This document shows positions 18,015 through 26,350 of a DNA stretch of 64,000 nt, piece by piece (position 1 is the stretch's first letter; each line of letters starts with the position of its first letter). The notes under the pieces were generated by a model that saw only the letters and a list, made by a program, of their open reading frames with translations, did not search any database and was not told where the DNA came from. A program made the translations under genes and the position numbers. The stretch spans positions 524,525 to 588,524 of the forward strand of contig NZ_HE610978.1 in NCBI RefSeq assembly GCF_000285495.1, given 5' to 3'. This DNA comes from Oceanobacillus massiliensis str. N'diop. GTDB lineage: Bacteria; Bacillota; Bacilli; Bacillales; Amphibacillaceae.

Positions 18015-19079
18015 TTATGAATTCCTGATTTGTTCAAGCGTGTTGCTGTCTGTCGTTTTTACTAGTTTAATAAGCAATTCTTTTGCTGCTGCATAGTCGT
18101 CCACGTGAATAATCGAAGCAGAGGTATGGATGTAACGGGAACATATTCCAATAACCGCCGATGGGACCCCTTCGTTGGAAACATGGACACTTCCGGCATC
18201 CGTGCCGCCTTGTGAGATAAAATATTGGTAGGGAATATCATTGGTCTCTGCTGTATCAAGTATGAATTCACGGATTCCTTTATGGGTAACCATGGTTCGG
18301 TCAAAAATTCGGAGTAATGCACCTTGACCCAATTGGCCGAAAGCCTTTTTATCTCCAGAGGCATCATTTGCAGGCGATGCATCAAGTGCATAGAAGATGT
18401 CTGGTTTTATCATATTCGCTGCCACCTTAGATCCTCGCAAGCCAACTTCTTCCTGTACAGTTGCACCGGAATATAATTGGTTAGGTACTGTTTCATTTTG
18501 AAGTTCTTTTAATAATTCGATTGCCAGACCACATCCATAGCGATTGTCCCACGCTTTTGCGAGGATTTTATTTTTGTTTGCCATCGGTTCAAACGGCGTA
18601 ATAGGAACAATGGTGTCTCCTGGTTTTACGCCAATATCAAGTGCATCTTCACGATCATCTGCACCAATATCAATCAGCATATTTTTAATCTCCATTGGTT
18701 TGCTGCGCTGGGCATCTGTCAGTAAGTGTGGCGGGATCGATCCAATTACACCAATCACTGGACCATTTGCTGTCATTACTTGGACACGCTGGGCCAGCAT
18801 AACCTGGTTCCACCAGCCTCCAAGCGGCTGGAACCGAATCATTCCGTTATCGGTAATTTGTGTAACCATAAAGCCAACTTCATCCATATGTCCTGCAACC
18901 ATAACACGGGGCCCTTCACCATGCTTTACACCAAACACCCCTCCTAGGTTATCCTGGATGATTTCATCGGAATACTTTTCCAATTCCGTTTTCATAAAAG
19001 AACGGACCGGATGTTCGTTTCCCGGTGCTCCTTGCAGTTCTGTCAGCGTTTTAAATAGTTCCATTGATTCTTTATTCAT
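18015..19079 (-). CDS. ytoP: M42 family glutamyl aminopeptidase-type metalloenzyme
   Basis: 354-aa cytoplasmic aminopeptidase/cellulase-like M42 peptidase. Metal ligands and catalytic residues lie in [47 protein letters not shown] and a late His in [13 protein letters not shown]. Residues and length agree with B. subtilis YtoP. The RBS GGAGGGG precedes the ATG. It probably trims peptides during protein turnover. Confidence 0.93.
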   Translation of the reverse strand: MNKESMELFKTLTELQGAPGNEHPVRSFMKTELEKYSDEIIQDNLGGVFGVKHGEGPRVMVAGHMDEVGFMVTQITDNGMIRFQPLGGWWNQVMLAQRVQVMTANGPVIGVIGSIPPHLLTDAQRSKPMEIKNMLIDIGADDREDALDIGVKPGDTIVPITPFEPMANKNKILAKAWDNRYGCGLAIELLKELQNETVPNQLYSGATVQEEVGLRGSKVAANMIKPDIFYALDASPANDASGDKKAFGQLGQGALLRIFDRTMVTHKGIREFILDTAETNDIPYQYFISQGGTDAGSVHVSNEGVPSAVIGICSRYIHTSASIIHVDDYAAAKELLIKLVKTTDSNTLEQIRNS

Positions 19080-19272
19080 TTAGACCCCTCCATTTTATGT
19101 AAGTCATACTATCCGTACTTTCCCATATATTCAGTGAACTTTCTATCTAAGTATAACTGAATATATCTAAAACTTTCCACTAATCGGGTATGTTTGATTT
19201 TCATTTTAAAATTATATCCTGTATACTTACAACTAATATAGAATCAATTAATCTTTTCGAGAGGTGAATGAA

Positions 19273-19587
19273 TTGAGCAGAAAAAAAGTAATTCTTGCCG
19301 CCGCATTGGGCGTTGCTATAGGTTATTTAGCAAAGGAGCAAGTGAATAACTATCAAAAGATAACACCCGAGAGAGCATTGAATAACGCGAAAGAAATGTT
19401 TAAGCGAAAAGGACCAATCAGTGGTTCATGGATCTATATGAAACCTGAGGAGATCGAAAAAAATGGTCTGCTTTACAGTGCATACCGCGGCGGCATTACA
19501 CGTAATGTTGATGGGGAAAATAAACAGTTTGAATTCTATGTCGATGTAGAAACTGGCGGTATTGTCGATACAAAGGAAACTATTTAA
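19273..19587 (+). CDS. ytzB: PepSY-domain membrane protein YtzB
   Basis: 104-aa protein with an N-terminal membrane segment (VILAAALGVAIGYLA, about 5-20) and an extracytoplasmic PepSY-type domain (GGITRNVDGENKQFEFYVDV then ETGGIVDTKETI). The TTG at 19273 best fits the RBS GAGAGGTG; a GTG three codons upstream overlaps that RBS. PepSY domains are thought to inhibit or sense peptidases, and its conserved neighbour ytoP is a peptidase, though on the cytoplasmic side. It shares a terminator with ytnP. Confidence 0.85.
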   Translation: MSRKKVILAAALGVAIGYLAKEQVNNYQKITPERALNNAKEMFKRKGPISGSWIYMKPEEIEKNGLLYSAYRGGITRNVDGENKQFEFYVDVETGGIVDTKETI

Positions 19588-19647
19588 ATAAAAATTAACA
19601 GATGAATTAAAATAAATGAAGACCGCAGCTTATGGAAAAAAGACCAA

Positions 19648-19676
19648 AACAGACCGGCCAAATGGCCGGTCTGTTT
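19648..19676. terminator. Bidirectional intrinsic terminator
   Basis: Perfect 12-bp stem AACAGACCGGCC (19648-19659) / GGCCGGTCTGTT (19664-19675) with T/A runs on both sides, between convergent ytzB and ytnP. Confidence 0.93.
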
Positions 19677-20534
19677 CTAGCTGTAATTATATCTTTCCCG
19701 TTTAATTGCTTCAGTCTGTTCTCCTGCTTGATTGAATTTTACTGCCCGATAATAGGCATCATGATAGAATGTGTACCAGGCCTCTTTTCGGTAACCAAAA
19801 TCCATCCATTTCTCCTTTTCATGGACAGAGCTTATTGGGTAATCATCATAAGCAAGCACCCATAGTTTATTCTGGTGTGCATGTGTTGGCATGATATCAG
19901 CCATATGGATCAAGGTTTCATTACCTTCCTCAAAAACAATGATTGCGTGTCCATCACTATGCCCGCTTGTATGAATCATTTTCAGACCATCTGCTATTTC
20001 AACTTCTTTATCAAACGTTTTTACTTGCTCGACGATTGGTTTCCAGTTCTTTTCCCAATAGGAATTGACCGATCGAATGTTTGGGTGTCTCATTTCATGC
20101 CATTCCACTTCTGATGTATAAATCACCGCATTTTTAAAAACAGACTCATATTCATCTTCCCTGACCTTTTTCGTCAGCCCGCTAGCATGGTCATAATGCA
20201 AATGCGTCATTAATACAGCATCAATATCATTAACCGACAAATCTAACTGCTTCAATGATTCTTCCAGCCCCGATTGCTCCAGAACCCCGAAATTGCGCAA
20301 TTGCTTTTCCGTAAGTTTTTCATTTCCGATGCCTGAATCGATCAGAAAATTTTTCCCGTCGATCTGCAGCAGGATTGGATCTGTTCGCAGCTCGATCTGG
20401 TTTTTTTCATTCGGCTCATATTTTCGCTGCCATAAGGCTTTGGGTACAACTCCGAACATTGCACCACCATCCAAATGTGTTACACCACCATTTAACCATG
20501 TTAAACTTGCCCTTCCAACTTTCAGCTTCTCCAT
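19677..20534 (-). CDS. ytnP: MBL-fold hydrolase YtnP (quorum-quenching lactonase-like)
   Basis: 285-aa metallo-beta-lactamase-fold enzyme with the metal motif [12 protein letters not shown] (about 108-119), a later His in [10 protein letters not shown] and the bridging Asp in HMADIMPTH. It matches B. subtilis YtnP, reported to act as a lactonase that can interfere with acyl-homoserine lactone or streptomycete signals. The ATG at 20534 gives the family start [13 protein letters not shown] and has AGGAGGGG upstream. A perfect-consensus cre site lies 50 bp upstream. Confidence 0.88.
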   Translation of the reverse strand: MEKLKVGRASLTWLNGGVTHLDGGAMFGVVPKALWQRKYEPNEKNQIELRTDPILLQIDGKNFLIDSGIGNEKLTEKQLRNFGVLEQSGLEESLKQLDLSVNDIDAVLMTHLHYDHASGLTKKVREDEYESVFKNAVIYTSEVEWHEMRHPNIRSVNSYWEKNWKPIVEQVKTFDKEVEIADGLKMIHTSGHSDGHAIIVFEEGNETLIHMADIMPTHAHQNKLWVLAYDDYPISSVHEKEKWMDFGYRKEAWYTFYHDAYYRAVKFNQAGEQTEAIKRERYNYS

Positions 20535-20583
20535 ACTCCCATCCCCTCCTGTCTCTTTCAAGTGTAGCTAAATTAAAAATACT

Positions 20584-20598
20584 TTGCAAACGCTAACA
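20584..20598. promoter_or_regulatory. Candidate CcpA binding site (cre) upstream of ytnP
   Basis: TTGCAAACGCTAACA agrees at every fixed position with the cre consensus WTGNAANCGNWNNCW. It lies 50-64 bp upstream of the ytnP start codon, where CcpA would be expected to block or affect transcription. Confidence 0.6.
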
Positions 20599-20745
20599 AA
20601 CCTATGAAAGATAAATAATTGTAAAATCTTAAACAATAGGCTATACAAAAACCAAATAAGATATTATAATATAAACAATATTTATACTATTTAATATGTT
20701 TTCTTTTTATTCAGCGAGGTAATTAATACATGGAGGTGAGAATTG

Positions 20746-20880
20746 ATGATTCAAATAAATTTAACAGTCGATTATGAAGGAAAGTTTTACACAACCAATG
20801 TGATAGCAAAACGGGACGCAACATATGATGAGATTATGCAGCAGGCTATTTCCCAAGTGGAAAAGCAATGGAAAGTATAA
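20746..20880 (+). CDS. Small conserved protein, 44 aa (BA3454-type stress response family?)
   Basis: Short gene MIQINLTVDYEGKFYTTNVI followed by AKRDATYDEIMQQAISQVEK and QWKV. The RBS is excellent (GGAGG nine bases before the ATG) and a strong terminator starts right after the stop codon, so this is a real single-gene unit. The pattern (beta hairpin, then NVIAxRDATxxEI, then helix ending EKQW) recalls the small BA3454-type stress response family of Bacillaceae from memory; I could not verify this. Confidence 0.75.
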   Translation: MIQINLTVDYEGKFYTTNVIAKRDATYDEIMQQAISQVEKQWKV

Positions 20881-20920
20881 GAAAATGTAGGCATCAGAAA
20901 TGATACCTACATTTTCTTTT
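20881..20920 (+). terminator. Intrinsic terminator after the 44-aa gene
   Basis: Stem GAAAATGTAGGCATCA / TGATACCTACATTTTC followed by TTTT. Confidence 0.92.
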
Positions 20921-20990
20921 GCTCCAAGTATTGTTCCGTTACCACTTAAAAAAGCCTGGCCTCTCTGCTAGAGTGCTCTGCCCTTTTGCC

Positions 20991-21680
20991 TTAAGGCTTA
21001 AGCATTCCCCTTCTTCTTGCTTTTGCCCGCCTCTTTTTTTCCGCATCGGATAAAGGCGCGTAATCCTTCATCCCGGGGATTGCACCTGTTGCAATCTCCC
21101 ATAAATACAAGCTGGCCACGCTAGCATATGGAGTATAACGCCGTTTGTATTTATCAAATAATTTCTTATCAATTCGCCGGTGGTGATACAGCATCCGTAA
21201 CCCACGATGGATTGCCAAGTCGTTCCAGCTCATGATATTGGCACGCTGCATGGAGAAAATTAAAATCATTTCCGCTGTCCAGATACCGATCCCCTTCAAT
21301 TCAGATAGTCTTTCGATTACTGCTTCATCGGGAAGATCATACAACGATTCTATTTCAAGTTCCCCGCTCATTACTTGATCTGCTGCCAGTTTGATGTATT
21401 CTGCCTTCCTCATTGATATGCCGCATGCCTGAATCTCTTTTGCACTTTTTCCCGCAATATTTTCCGGAGTGATAGTTCCAATCATGCTAACCATTCTCTT
21501 CCAGACTGTCTCCAATGCCTTCATTGAGATTTGCTGTCCTACAATATTGTTAACGAGCGCCTCGAAGATATTCGTCATTATCTCGCGTTCAATTGGTCCA
21601 ATTCGATCAATTGCTTCCCCAAGAATTTTATCTTTCTTTCGTAAATAATCTGTGGCTTCTTGTCCATATTGGAAAATCAT
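20991..21680 (-). CDS. DNA-3-methyladenine glycosylase (AlkA-like, HhH-GPD)
   Basis: 229-aa base-excision repair enzyme that removes alkylated purines. The helix-hairpin-helix (LSELKGIGIWTAEMILIFSM) is followed by the catalytic Asp in WNDLAIHRGLRML, typical of AlkA glycosylases; no iron-sulfur cysteine cluster is present. The C-terminus is basic (KKRRAKARRRG). The second ATG (21680) is preferred because the RBS AAAGGG touches the first. Between this gene and the 44-aa gene no other feature is seen. Confidence 0.88.
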   Translation of the reverse strand: MIFQYGQEATDYLRKKDKILGEAIDRIGPIEREIMTNIFEALVNNIVGQQISMKALETVWKRMVSMIGTITPENIAGKSAKEIQACGISMRKAEYIKLAADQVMSGELEIESLYDLPDEAVIERLSELKGIGIWTAEMILIFSMQRANIMSWNDLAIHRGLRMLYHHRRIDKKLFDKYKRRYTPYASVASLYLWEIATGAIPGMKDYAPLSDAEKKRRAKARRRGMLKP

Positions 21681-21834
21681 AGGCTTCATCCCTTTATCAT
21701 AGTCATATAAATGTAGCTTTATTGTATCCGATCAGAAAATGTTACCCTGTTATTTTGTTTATAATGATTAATTTTAGCATTTTTTAAATTATCTATAAAA
21801 AGTTATGGCATTATTGAAAACTATTTGCTATGAT

Positions 21835-21856
21835 ATTTTATGAACATTTTATGAAC
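21835..21856. promoter_or_regulatory. 11-bp direct repeat ATTTTATGAAC, possible regulator site
   Basis: Two perfect copies of ATTTTATGAAC stand head to tail (21835-21845 and 21846-21856), one helical turn apart, about 185 bp upstream of the symporter pair. Such 11-bp direct repeats are typical of response-regulator binding. Its half-site TGAACATTTT also occurs upstream of qoxA at 48465-48474. The function is inferred. Confidence 0.4.
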
Positions 21857-21904
21857 ACTTGATGGGGGTGCAAATCAGATTCAACAGGAATTTCATTGTC
21901 TTTA

Positions 21905-21922
21905 ATGTGAATTTTTTCACAT
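21905..21922. promoter_or_regulatory. Rex- or Fnr-like palindromic operator upstream of the symporter genes
   Basis: Perfect palindrome ATGTGAATTTTTTCACAT. It matches the Rex core TGTGAA N4 TTCACA and equally the Crp/Fnr core TGTGA N6 TCACA. It lies about 120 bp before the 60-aa gene. The rest of the 21690-22039 gap holds only A/T-rich leader sequence and the RBS GGAGGTG. Confidence 0.5.
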
Positions 21923-22039
21923 GCATTTATCAATTTTACATAACAGCATGAAAAACATACATAGACAGCCGCGGCAAACGGGAATTTGATTGGACGATTC
22001 CATATGTGTAAAAGAGAAATAGCTCTGGAGGTGTTTTAA

Positions 22040-22222
22040 ATGAAAAGAAACGAATTAAAATGGGCCTTGGCCATACTAATCATTTTAGTATTGGCATATA
22101 CCCTTCCTTATACCGTCTTTACTGATGTGACAAAGTGGTATGGGAGTTTTCTCGTCTGGACAGTACTTGCACTAATTACGATTATCATCAATTATTTCTT
22201 AACAAAGGATTGGGGTAAATAA
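22040..22222 (+). CDS. Small membrane subunit of a sodium:solute symporter (YhjC-like)
   Basis: 60-aa protein with two membrane helices (about 8-27 and 36-54), preceded by GGAGGTG. It ends one base before the symporter gene, so the two are co-translated. B. subtilis yhjC-yhjB shows the same arrangement of a tiny two-helix protein plus an SSS transporter. The helper role is inferred from this arrangement. Confidence 0.8.
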   Translation: MKRNELKWALAILIILVLAYTLPYTVFTDVTKWYGSFLVWTVLALITIIINYFLTKDWGK

Positions 22223-22223
22223 T

Positions 22224-23693
22224 ATGACTACTGCATTGATATGGTGGGCAATTGGAATTTATATTGTTATTGCCCTGCTGATCGCATATTTATCAAGAAG
22301 CGGAAAACAGAATAACATGGAAAGTTATTTTCTGGGAGACAGGAAACTCGGCGGTTTCGTTTCGGCTCTCAGTTATAGTGCAACAACATATAGTGCTTTT
22401 ATGCTCGTCGGTCTTGCAGGCTTGACCTACAATGGCGGAGTTGGTGCTTTAGGGTTTGAACTCATATATTTGATGGGAGTTTCCTTGGTTGCCTTTTTTG
22501 GACCACGATTTTGGGTTGCAGGAAAAAAATATGGTTATGTTACCCCTTCCGAGATGCTCGGTGACCGTTACAATAGTAAATCTGTCGCGATTACCGTTGC
22601 GATTACAAACTGTCTTTTCCTCATACCATACAGCGCTGTTCAGTTATCAGGTGTTGGTTATTTACTGCAGGGTGTATCCAATAATGCGATCCCTTATACT
22701 TCAGGAGTATGGATAGCTACCATATTGGCTCTCATCTTCTCTTTTGTTGCTGGTATTCGCTCTGTAGCATGGACAGATTCCTTACAATCATTGTTTATGA
22801 TCGTAAGTTCAACCGTCGTTGTCATAGTATTAGTAAATGGGCTTGGAGGATTTAGTGGATTCTTCGAAAAAATTGAAGCAGCCCAGCCTGAATCCTTAAC
22901 GGTTCCTGGCAATGGGTTCTTCAGCTTCTTCGCATTTTTGGGAATGACCATTCCATGGTTCTTTTTTAGTTTATCAAATCCACAGGTCAGTCAGCGTCTG
23001 TACATGCCAAGTTCATTAAAAAGCATGAGATTTATGCTAATGGGCTTCCTCGTGTTTGGATTTATCTATACCCTTGTTGCTGTCAGTTGGGGGTTTTCAG
23101 CATCGATTATGTTTCCTGACTTGGAGAACGCCGATCTTGCCACACCATTGGTACTGTCTTCAGACCTTGTTCCGCCAGTGCTTGGTGTAATTGTAATGGT
23201 TGGAATTATGGCTGCTGCGGTATCAACAATCGATTCCATTTTATTGACCCTTTCTTCTCTGTTTGCCAAAGATGTTTACGGAAACGTAAGCAGGAAGAAG
23301 AGTGATAGAATGCAGCTTCGTGTAGGGAAAATAGTTATCCCTATCATCGCCCTTCTCGCCTATCTCTTTGCAGAAATGGAGCTGAATCTGATTGCTGTGC
23401 TATCCGTAGCCTCTTCGGCAGGACTGATAGTCGTCGTACCGTCCATCATCGGAACATTTTTCTGGAAGAGGGGCACTGCTGCCGGGGCACTTGTCAGTGT
23501 CATCATACCAGGACTTTTCGTCATTATAGTGGAGTTTTTCCAAATAAAACCACTCGGGCTTGCTTCCGGCTTATGGGGCATTATTCTTGCGGCTATACTC
23601 TTTATCGGTGTCAGCCTGGCAACAAAAGCACCGGAAGAAAAAGCAACAGAATTCTTATCCAACATTAAACAGGAATTAAAGAAAGCAAAGTAA
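22224..23693 (+). CDS. Sodium:solute symporter family transporter (YhjB-like)
   Basis: 489-aa SSS-family permease with about 13 membrane helices. Family features include ESYFLGDRKLGGFVSALSYS near the N-terminus, YGYVTPSEMLGDRY, and the conserved segment ISN/SNPQVSQRLYM around residue 252. A variable, charged C-terminus ends in KQELKKAK. The substrate is likely a carboxylate, vitamin or osmolyte carried in with Na+, but the sequence does not tell which. The two-gene unit follows a Rex/Fnr-like palindrome and ends at a strong terminator. Confidence 0.88.
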   Translation: MTTALIWWAIGIYIVIALLIAYLSRSGKQNNMESYFLGDRKLGGFVSALSYSATTYSAFMLVGLAGLTYNGGVGALGFELIYLMGVSLVAFFGPRFWVAGKKYGYVTPSEMLGDRYNSKSVAITVAITNCLFLIPYSAVQLSGVGYLLQGVSNNAIPYTSGVWIATILALIFSFVAGIRSVAWTDSLQSLFMIVSSTVVVIVLVNGLGGFSGFFEKIEAAQPESLTVPGNGFFSFFAFLGMTIPWFFFSLSNPQVSQRLYMPSSLKSMRFMLMGFLVFGFIYTLVAVSWGFSASIMFPDLENADLATPLVLSSDLVPPVLGVIVMVGIMAAAVSTIDSILLTLSSLFAKDVYGNVSRKKSDRMQLRVGKIVIPIIALLAYLFAEMELNLIAVLSVASSAGLIVVVPSIIGTFFWKRGTAAGALVSVIIPGLFVIIVEFFQIKPLGLASGLWGIILAAILFIGVSLATKAPEEKATEFLSNIKQELKKAK

Positions 23694-23733
23694 TTTGTAG
23701 CAAATAAATAAGCAGGAAAAGCGTTTAAACAAG

Positions 23734-23796
23734 AAAATCCGATCCAACATTCAAAATTCTTTTCAATGGATTTTGAATGAGATCGGATTTTTCTTT
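23734..23796 (+). terminator. Long hairpin terminator of the symporter operon
   Basis: AAAATCCGATC and ATTCAAAAT (from 23734) pair with ATTTTGAAT and GATCGGATTTT (to 23791), followed by TCTTT. An upstream AAAGCGTTTA resembles the core of a cre site but lies downstream of the gene. Confidence 0.88.
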
Positions 23797-23825
23797 ATGA
23801 AATAATTCCAACTCCCATGGATATG

Positions 23826-23906
23826 ACGGCAGAATTGCGGTATTACGCCCACGCCCGCGGATTTGATGGCAGAAACGCGGTATTATGCCTAATAATCCCG
23901 CGGAAT
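23826..23906. repeat. Short array with 20-bp period, reverse orientation of the TTCCGCG family
   Basis: GCGG cores at 23837, 23857, 23877 and 23900 give spacings of 20, 20 and 23 bp. Read on the minus strand, the units are of the type TAATACCGCGTTTCTGCC, clearly related to the TTATTCCGCG units of the other arrays. It lies between a terminator and the DUF2512 gene. Confidence 0.7.
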
Positions 23907-24041
23907 GTCTGCAGGGCAAATTGCTGTTGGTGCTGCCTTCGCAGTTTATTGATATTAAATTCTTTCATCCTTTATGTATGGTTGTATTTTGATTGGATAA
24001 CCTAAGGCAATAAAATCAATAAAAAGAAAGGAAGAGGATCA

Positions 24042-24497
24042 ATGAAATACGTTTTCCCTTTTATCGTTAAATTTATTATGATTACCGCCGTACTTTGGGT
24101 AGTTTTAGGGTTATTCTATAATGTGTCATTTGGAAATATTTTAGCAACAAGTTTGCTTCTCTCGGCTATTTCTTATGCTGGTGATATTTTCCTCATGCCA
24201 AAAGTTGGAAATACTGTGGCTTCACTTGCTGATTTTGTCTTGATATGGGCCGTTGTTTGGCTGGTAGGGAATAATATCTTCGAAGGACCTATTGCCCTTG
24301 GTACAGCTGCATTTATCTCAGCAGTTGCATTGACCTTGGGAGAAATTTTCTTCCATAGGTACTTAATAGATCACGTCTTAACGGATGAACACGATCAACA
24401 AAGTAAAGTTGCCCACTTTCCGAGTGAAAGGTACCAAACCGAGTTCAGTTCTGAAATGGAAGAAACAGATGGCCATCCGCCAAATGAAGAAAAATAA
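24042..24497 (+). CDS. DUF2512 (YndM-like) membrane protein
   Basis: 151-aa integral membrane protein with four helices in the first 115 residues (VKFIMITAVLWVVLGLFYNV, ILATSLLLSAISYAGDIFLM, then two more) and a charged hydrophilic tail that ends EETDGHPPNEEK. This is the DUF2512 layout found in Bacillus YndM. The RBS GGAAGAGG precedes the ATG. The function is unknown. Confidence 0.85.
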   Translation: MKYVFPFIVKFIMITAVLWVVLGLFYNVSFGNILATSLLLSAISYAGDIFLMPKVGNTVASLADFVLIWAVVWLVGNNIFEGPIALGTAAFISAVALTLGEIFFHRYLIDHVLTDEHDQQSKVAHFPSERYQTEFSSEMEETDGHPPNEEK

Positions 24498-24501
24498 GTC
24501 G

Positions 24502-24538
24502 ACGGCAATCTCCTATTTCATGAGATTGCCGTTTTTTT
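24502..24538 (+). terminator. Intrinsic terminator of the DUF2512 gene, overlapping the end of the next gene
   Basis: Stem ACGGCAATCTC / GAGATTGCCGT followed by TTTTTT. The stop codon of the convergent FAD gene (24518-24520) lies within the loop, so the last ten codons of that gene double as terminator sequence. Confidence 0.9.
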
Positions 24539-25885
24539 GTGCGCTTTCTGATTAAGGATTATCTCTGCTGCTTTATTTCCGGAAACGACTGCACCTTCCA
24601 TCGTGGCGAAGAAAGGCTGCATTGTGTAATCACCGGCAAGTACTAGCCCGTCTACTGGGGTATTCTGTTCCGGCCGCAGCCAATTGTTACCAGGCTCCAG
24701 ACTATGGAAATCATAATGATGGTTAATCTGGCGGTAATCGACGAGATGCTTTTCCAGATCCATTCCCAACTTTTTCGTATCCTGCAAAACGATTTTCAAG
24801 GTTTCTTCCGGTTCCATATCAAGGAATTTTTCTGGTTCCGCTAATATTATGGATAATCTTCCATGTGCGTGCCTGAATGTCGTCCGTGACTGTTCAGCAA
24901 AGCTTGCCAATGCAGTACCAGGTCCAAAAGTTGTGATATCCTTTGGGAGTGCCCGTTTGGTCAATTCTAACTGAAAAGTAACGGCTGGCATGACTGGAAG
25001 CTTCAGCATTGGTGCAAACCAGGGGTGATCTTCGAAATCTGAAGCGAGAATCTGTTTGGCCGAATGCAGGGTCGTCGCTAGCACGACATGGTCTGCCTGA
25101 ATCGAATTCCCATTATCGAGTTTCACTCCATTTACTCGCTTATTTTGGTCAATGGTCAGTTTCTTTACCTTACAGCTTGTCCGAATCTCCCCACCTTTTC
25201 TTTCAATCGCCTTGCCGATTGGGTTGCACATAATGTCTGTCATGCCACCTAGAAACGCACCTATCCGCATCTTATAGATAGTAGGAATACCCGCGGCAAA
25301 TAACCCGAAAAATGCATAGGCCGAATAGCGTTTTGGACCTATGAAAAAAAGACCGGAGCTTAGCGGCACTATCAATGATTGAAACGCATTCTCGGTTACT
25401 CCATACTTTTTGGCATAATCCGCTATTGATATTTCATCAAGCTGTTTGGGGGATTTTTTGTAATCTTTCAGTCCACTTGTGAAAAAAGGGATTAGGGAAA
25501 GCTTGTCAAGGGGAGATAGGATTCGATTATTGCCGATAACTCCTTTTAATGCTTGGTACGGACCCAGTAACGGGGCAATTCCGAATTTGGCTGTTTTTTC
25601 CTTTTCAGCCAATCGGACCTCCATTCGCTTTTCCCACATGAATATTTCCTTCAAATCAATGCCTGCCTTGCGAAGCATCTCTGGAAATGCAGTATAATAA
25701 CCAATCATCCGGTGAAAACCTGACTCCACTTCCATACCATTATCCTGATAGTTCGATGTTCTCCCGCCAAGGACAGGTTCCGCTTCAAGCAATAATACCT
25801 TTTTCCTTTTGTCAGCAAGTTTCAGTGCCGACGCAAGTCCTGCCAAGCCACCCCCTATGATAACAACATCATAACGTTTCATCAT
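24518..25885 (-). CDS. FAD-dependent amine-oxidase/phytoene-desaturase-like oxidoreductase
   Basis: About 455-aa flavoprotein. The N-terminal dinucleotide-binding motif is YDVVIIGGGLAGLASALKLA, followed by LLLEAEPVLGGRTSNYQ; a C-terminal FAD segment reads DGLVLAGDYTMQPFFATMEG. These define the phytoene desaturase / HpnE / protoporphyrinogen oxidase superfamily, and the closest feel is to zeta-carotene desaturase or hydroxysqualene dehydroxylase-like enzymes. No phytoene synthase or squalene synthase gene is nearby, so the substrate is open. The start could be either of two adjacent ATGs (25885 or 25882) behind GGAGAGGG. Confidence 0.8.
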   Translation of the reverse strand: MMKRYDVVIIGGGLAGLASALKLADKRKKVLLLEAEPVLGGRTSNYQDNGMEVESGFHRMIGYYTAFPEMLRKAGIDLKEIFMWEKRMEVRLAEKEKTAKFGIAPLLGPYQALKGVIGNNRILSPLDKLSLIPFFTSGLKDYKKSPKQLDEISIADYAKKYGVTENAFQSLIVPLSSGLFFIGPKRYSAYAFFGLFAAGIPTIYKMRIGAFLGGMTDIMCNPIGKAIERKGGEIRTSCKVKKLTIDQNKRVNGVKLDNGNSIQADHVVLATTLHSAKQILASDFEDHPWFAPMLKLPVMPAVTFQLELTKRALPKDITTFGPGTALASFAEQSRTTFRHAHGRLSIILAEPEKFLDMEPEETLKIVLQDTKKLGMDLEKHLVDYRQINHHYDFHSLEPGNNWLRPEQNTPVDGLVLAGDYTMQPFFATMEGAVVSGNKAAEIILNQKAHKKTAIS

Positions 25886-26067
25886 AACCATCCCTCTCCA
25901 ATTTATCTATTTTATATAATTGCCCTTTCCCTGCTGCAAATAAACTTTAAAAAGATGATGAATTTAAGGGTATTTTTTGAATAACAGTGCATAATACTCT
26001 TTGTAAAAGCCATTCCTTCACTTTGAAGAATCGGTTTTGCCAAAAACTAATACCAGGAGGCTACACT

Positions 26068-26256
26068 ATGAACGAAAACAATAACCGCAACAGAAACCGC
26101 AATGAAAACAACGAACGCAACAACAATGTGGATAACGTTGAATTTGCAAACGAATTTAACGAAAATAACCTCGACAACAACAATGAAAACAACCGCAACA
26201 ATAACAGAAGAAATAACAACAATAATAATAATAACGACAATAACAACAACCGCTAG
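26068..26256 (+). CDS. Asn-rich small acid-soluble spore protein-like protein
   Basis: 62-aa protein in which about half of the residues are Asn, with Arg and Glu making up much of the rest and no aromatic residue except Phe. The one non-repetitive stretch, NVEFANEFN (about residues 28-36), matches the spore protease GPR recognition pattern E-(I/F/V)-A-(S/N)-E-F of SASPs. RBS AGGAGG and a strong terminator frame it. I infer a gamma-type SASP-like amino-acid storage protein degraded on germination. An upstream CATAATA could be the -10 of a SigG promoter, but no good -35 was found. Confidence 0.65.
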   Translation: MNENNNRNRNRNENNERNNNVDNVEFANEFNENNLDNNNENNRNNNRRNNNNNNNNDNNNNR

Positions 26257-26268
26257 AAGCAAAAACAG

Positions 26269-26306
26269 CGCCTGGGTGAAGATTCTTCTGCCCAGGCACT
26301 TTTTGT
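26269..26306 (+). terminator. Intrinsic terminator of the Asn-rich gene
   Basis: Stem GCCTGGG (26270-26276) / CCCAGGC (26291-26297) with an inner GAAGA/TTCTTC pairing, followed by ACTTTTTG. Confidence 0.9.
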
Positions 26307-26350
26307 ATACTTCTGGCATTTAGTCAAATTTTAACAATGGAGGAATTCAA

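Noticed and set aside
21857-21950. 29-codon frame after ATGGGGGTGCAAATC in the symporter leader
   Set aside because: No RBS before it and it contains the palindromic operator; probably chance.
23712-23732. cre-like core AAAGCGTTTA after the symporter gene
   Set aside because: The outer bases do not match and it lies downstream of the gene before its terminator.
26047-26319. Minus-strand frames rich in Val/Ile/Leu opposite the Asn-rich gene
   Set aside because: They are shadows of AAC/AAT codons; the plus-strand gene has the RBS and terminator.
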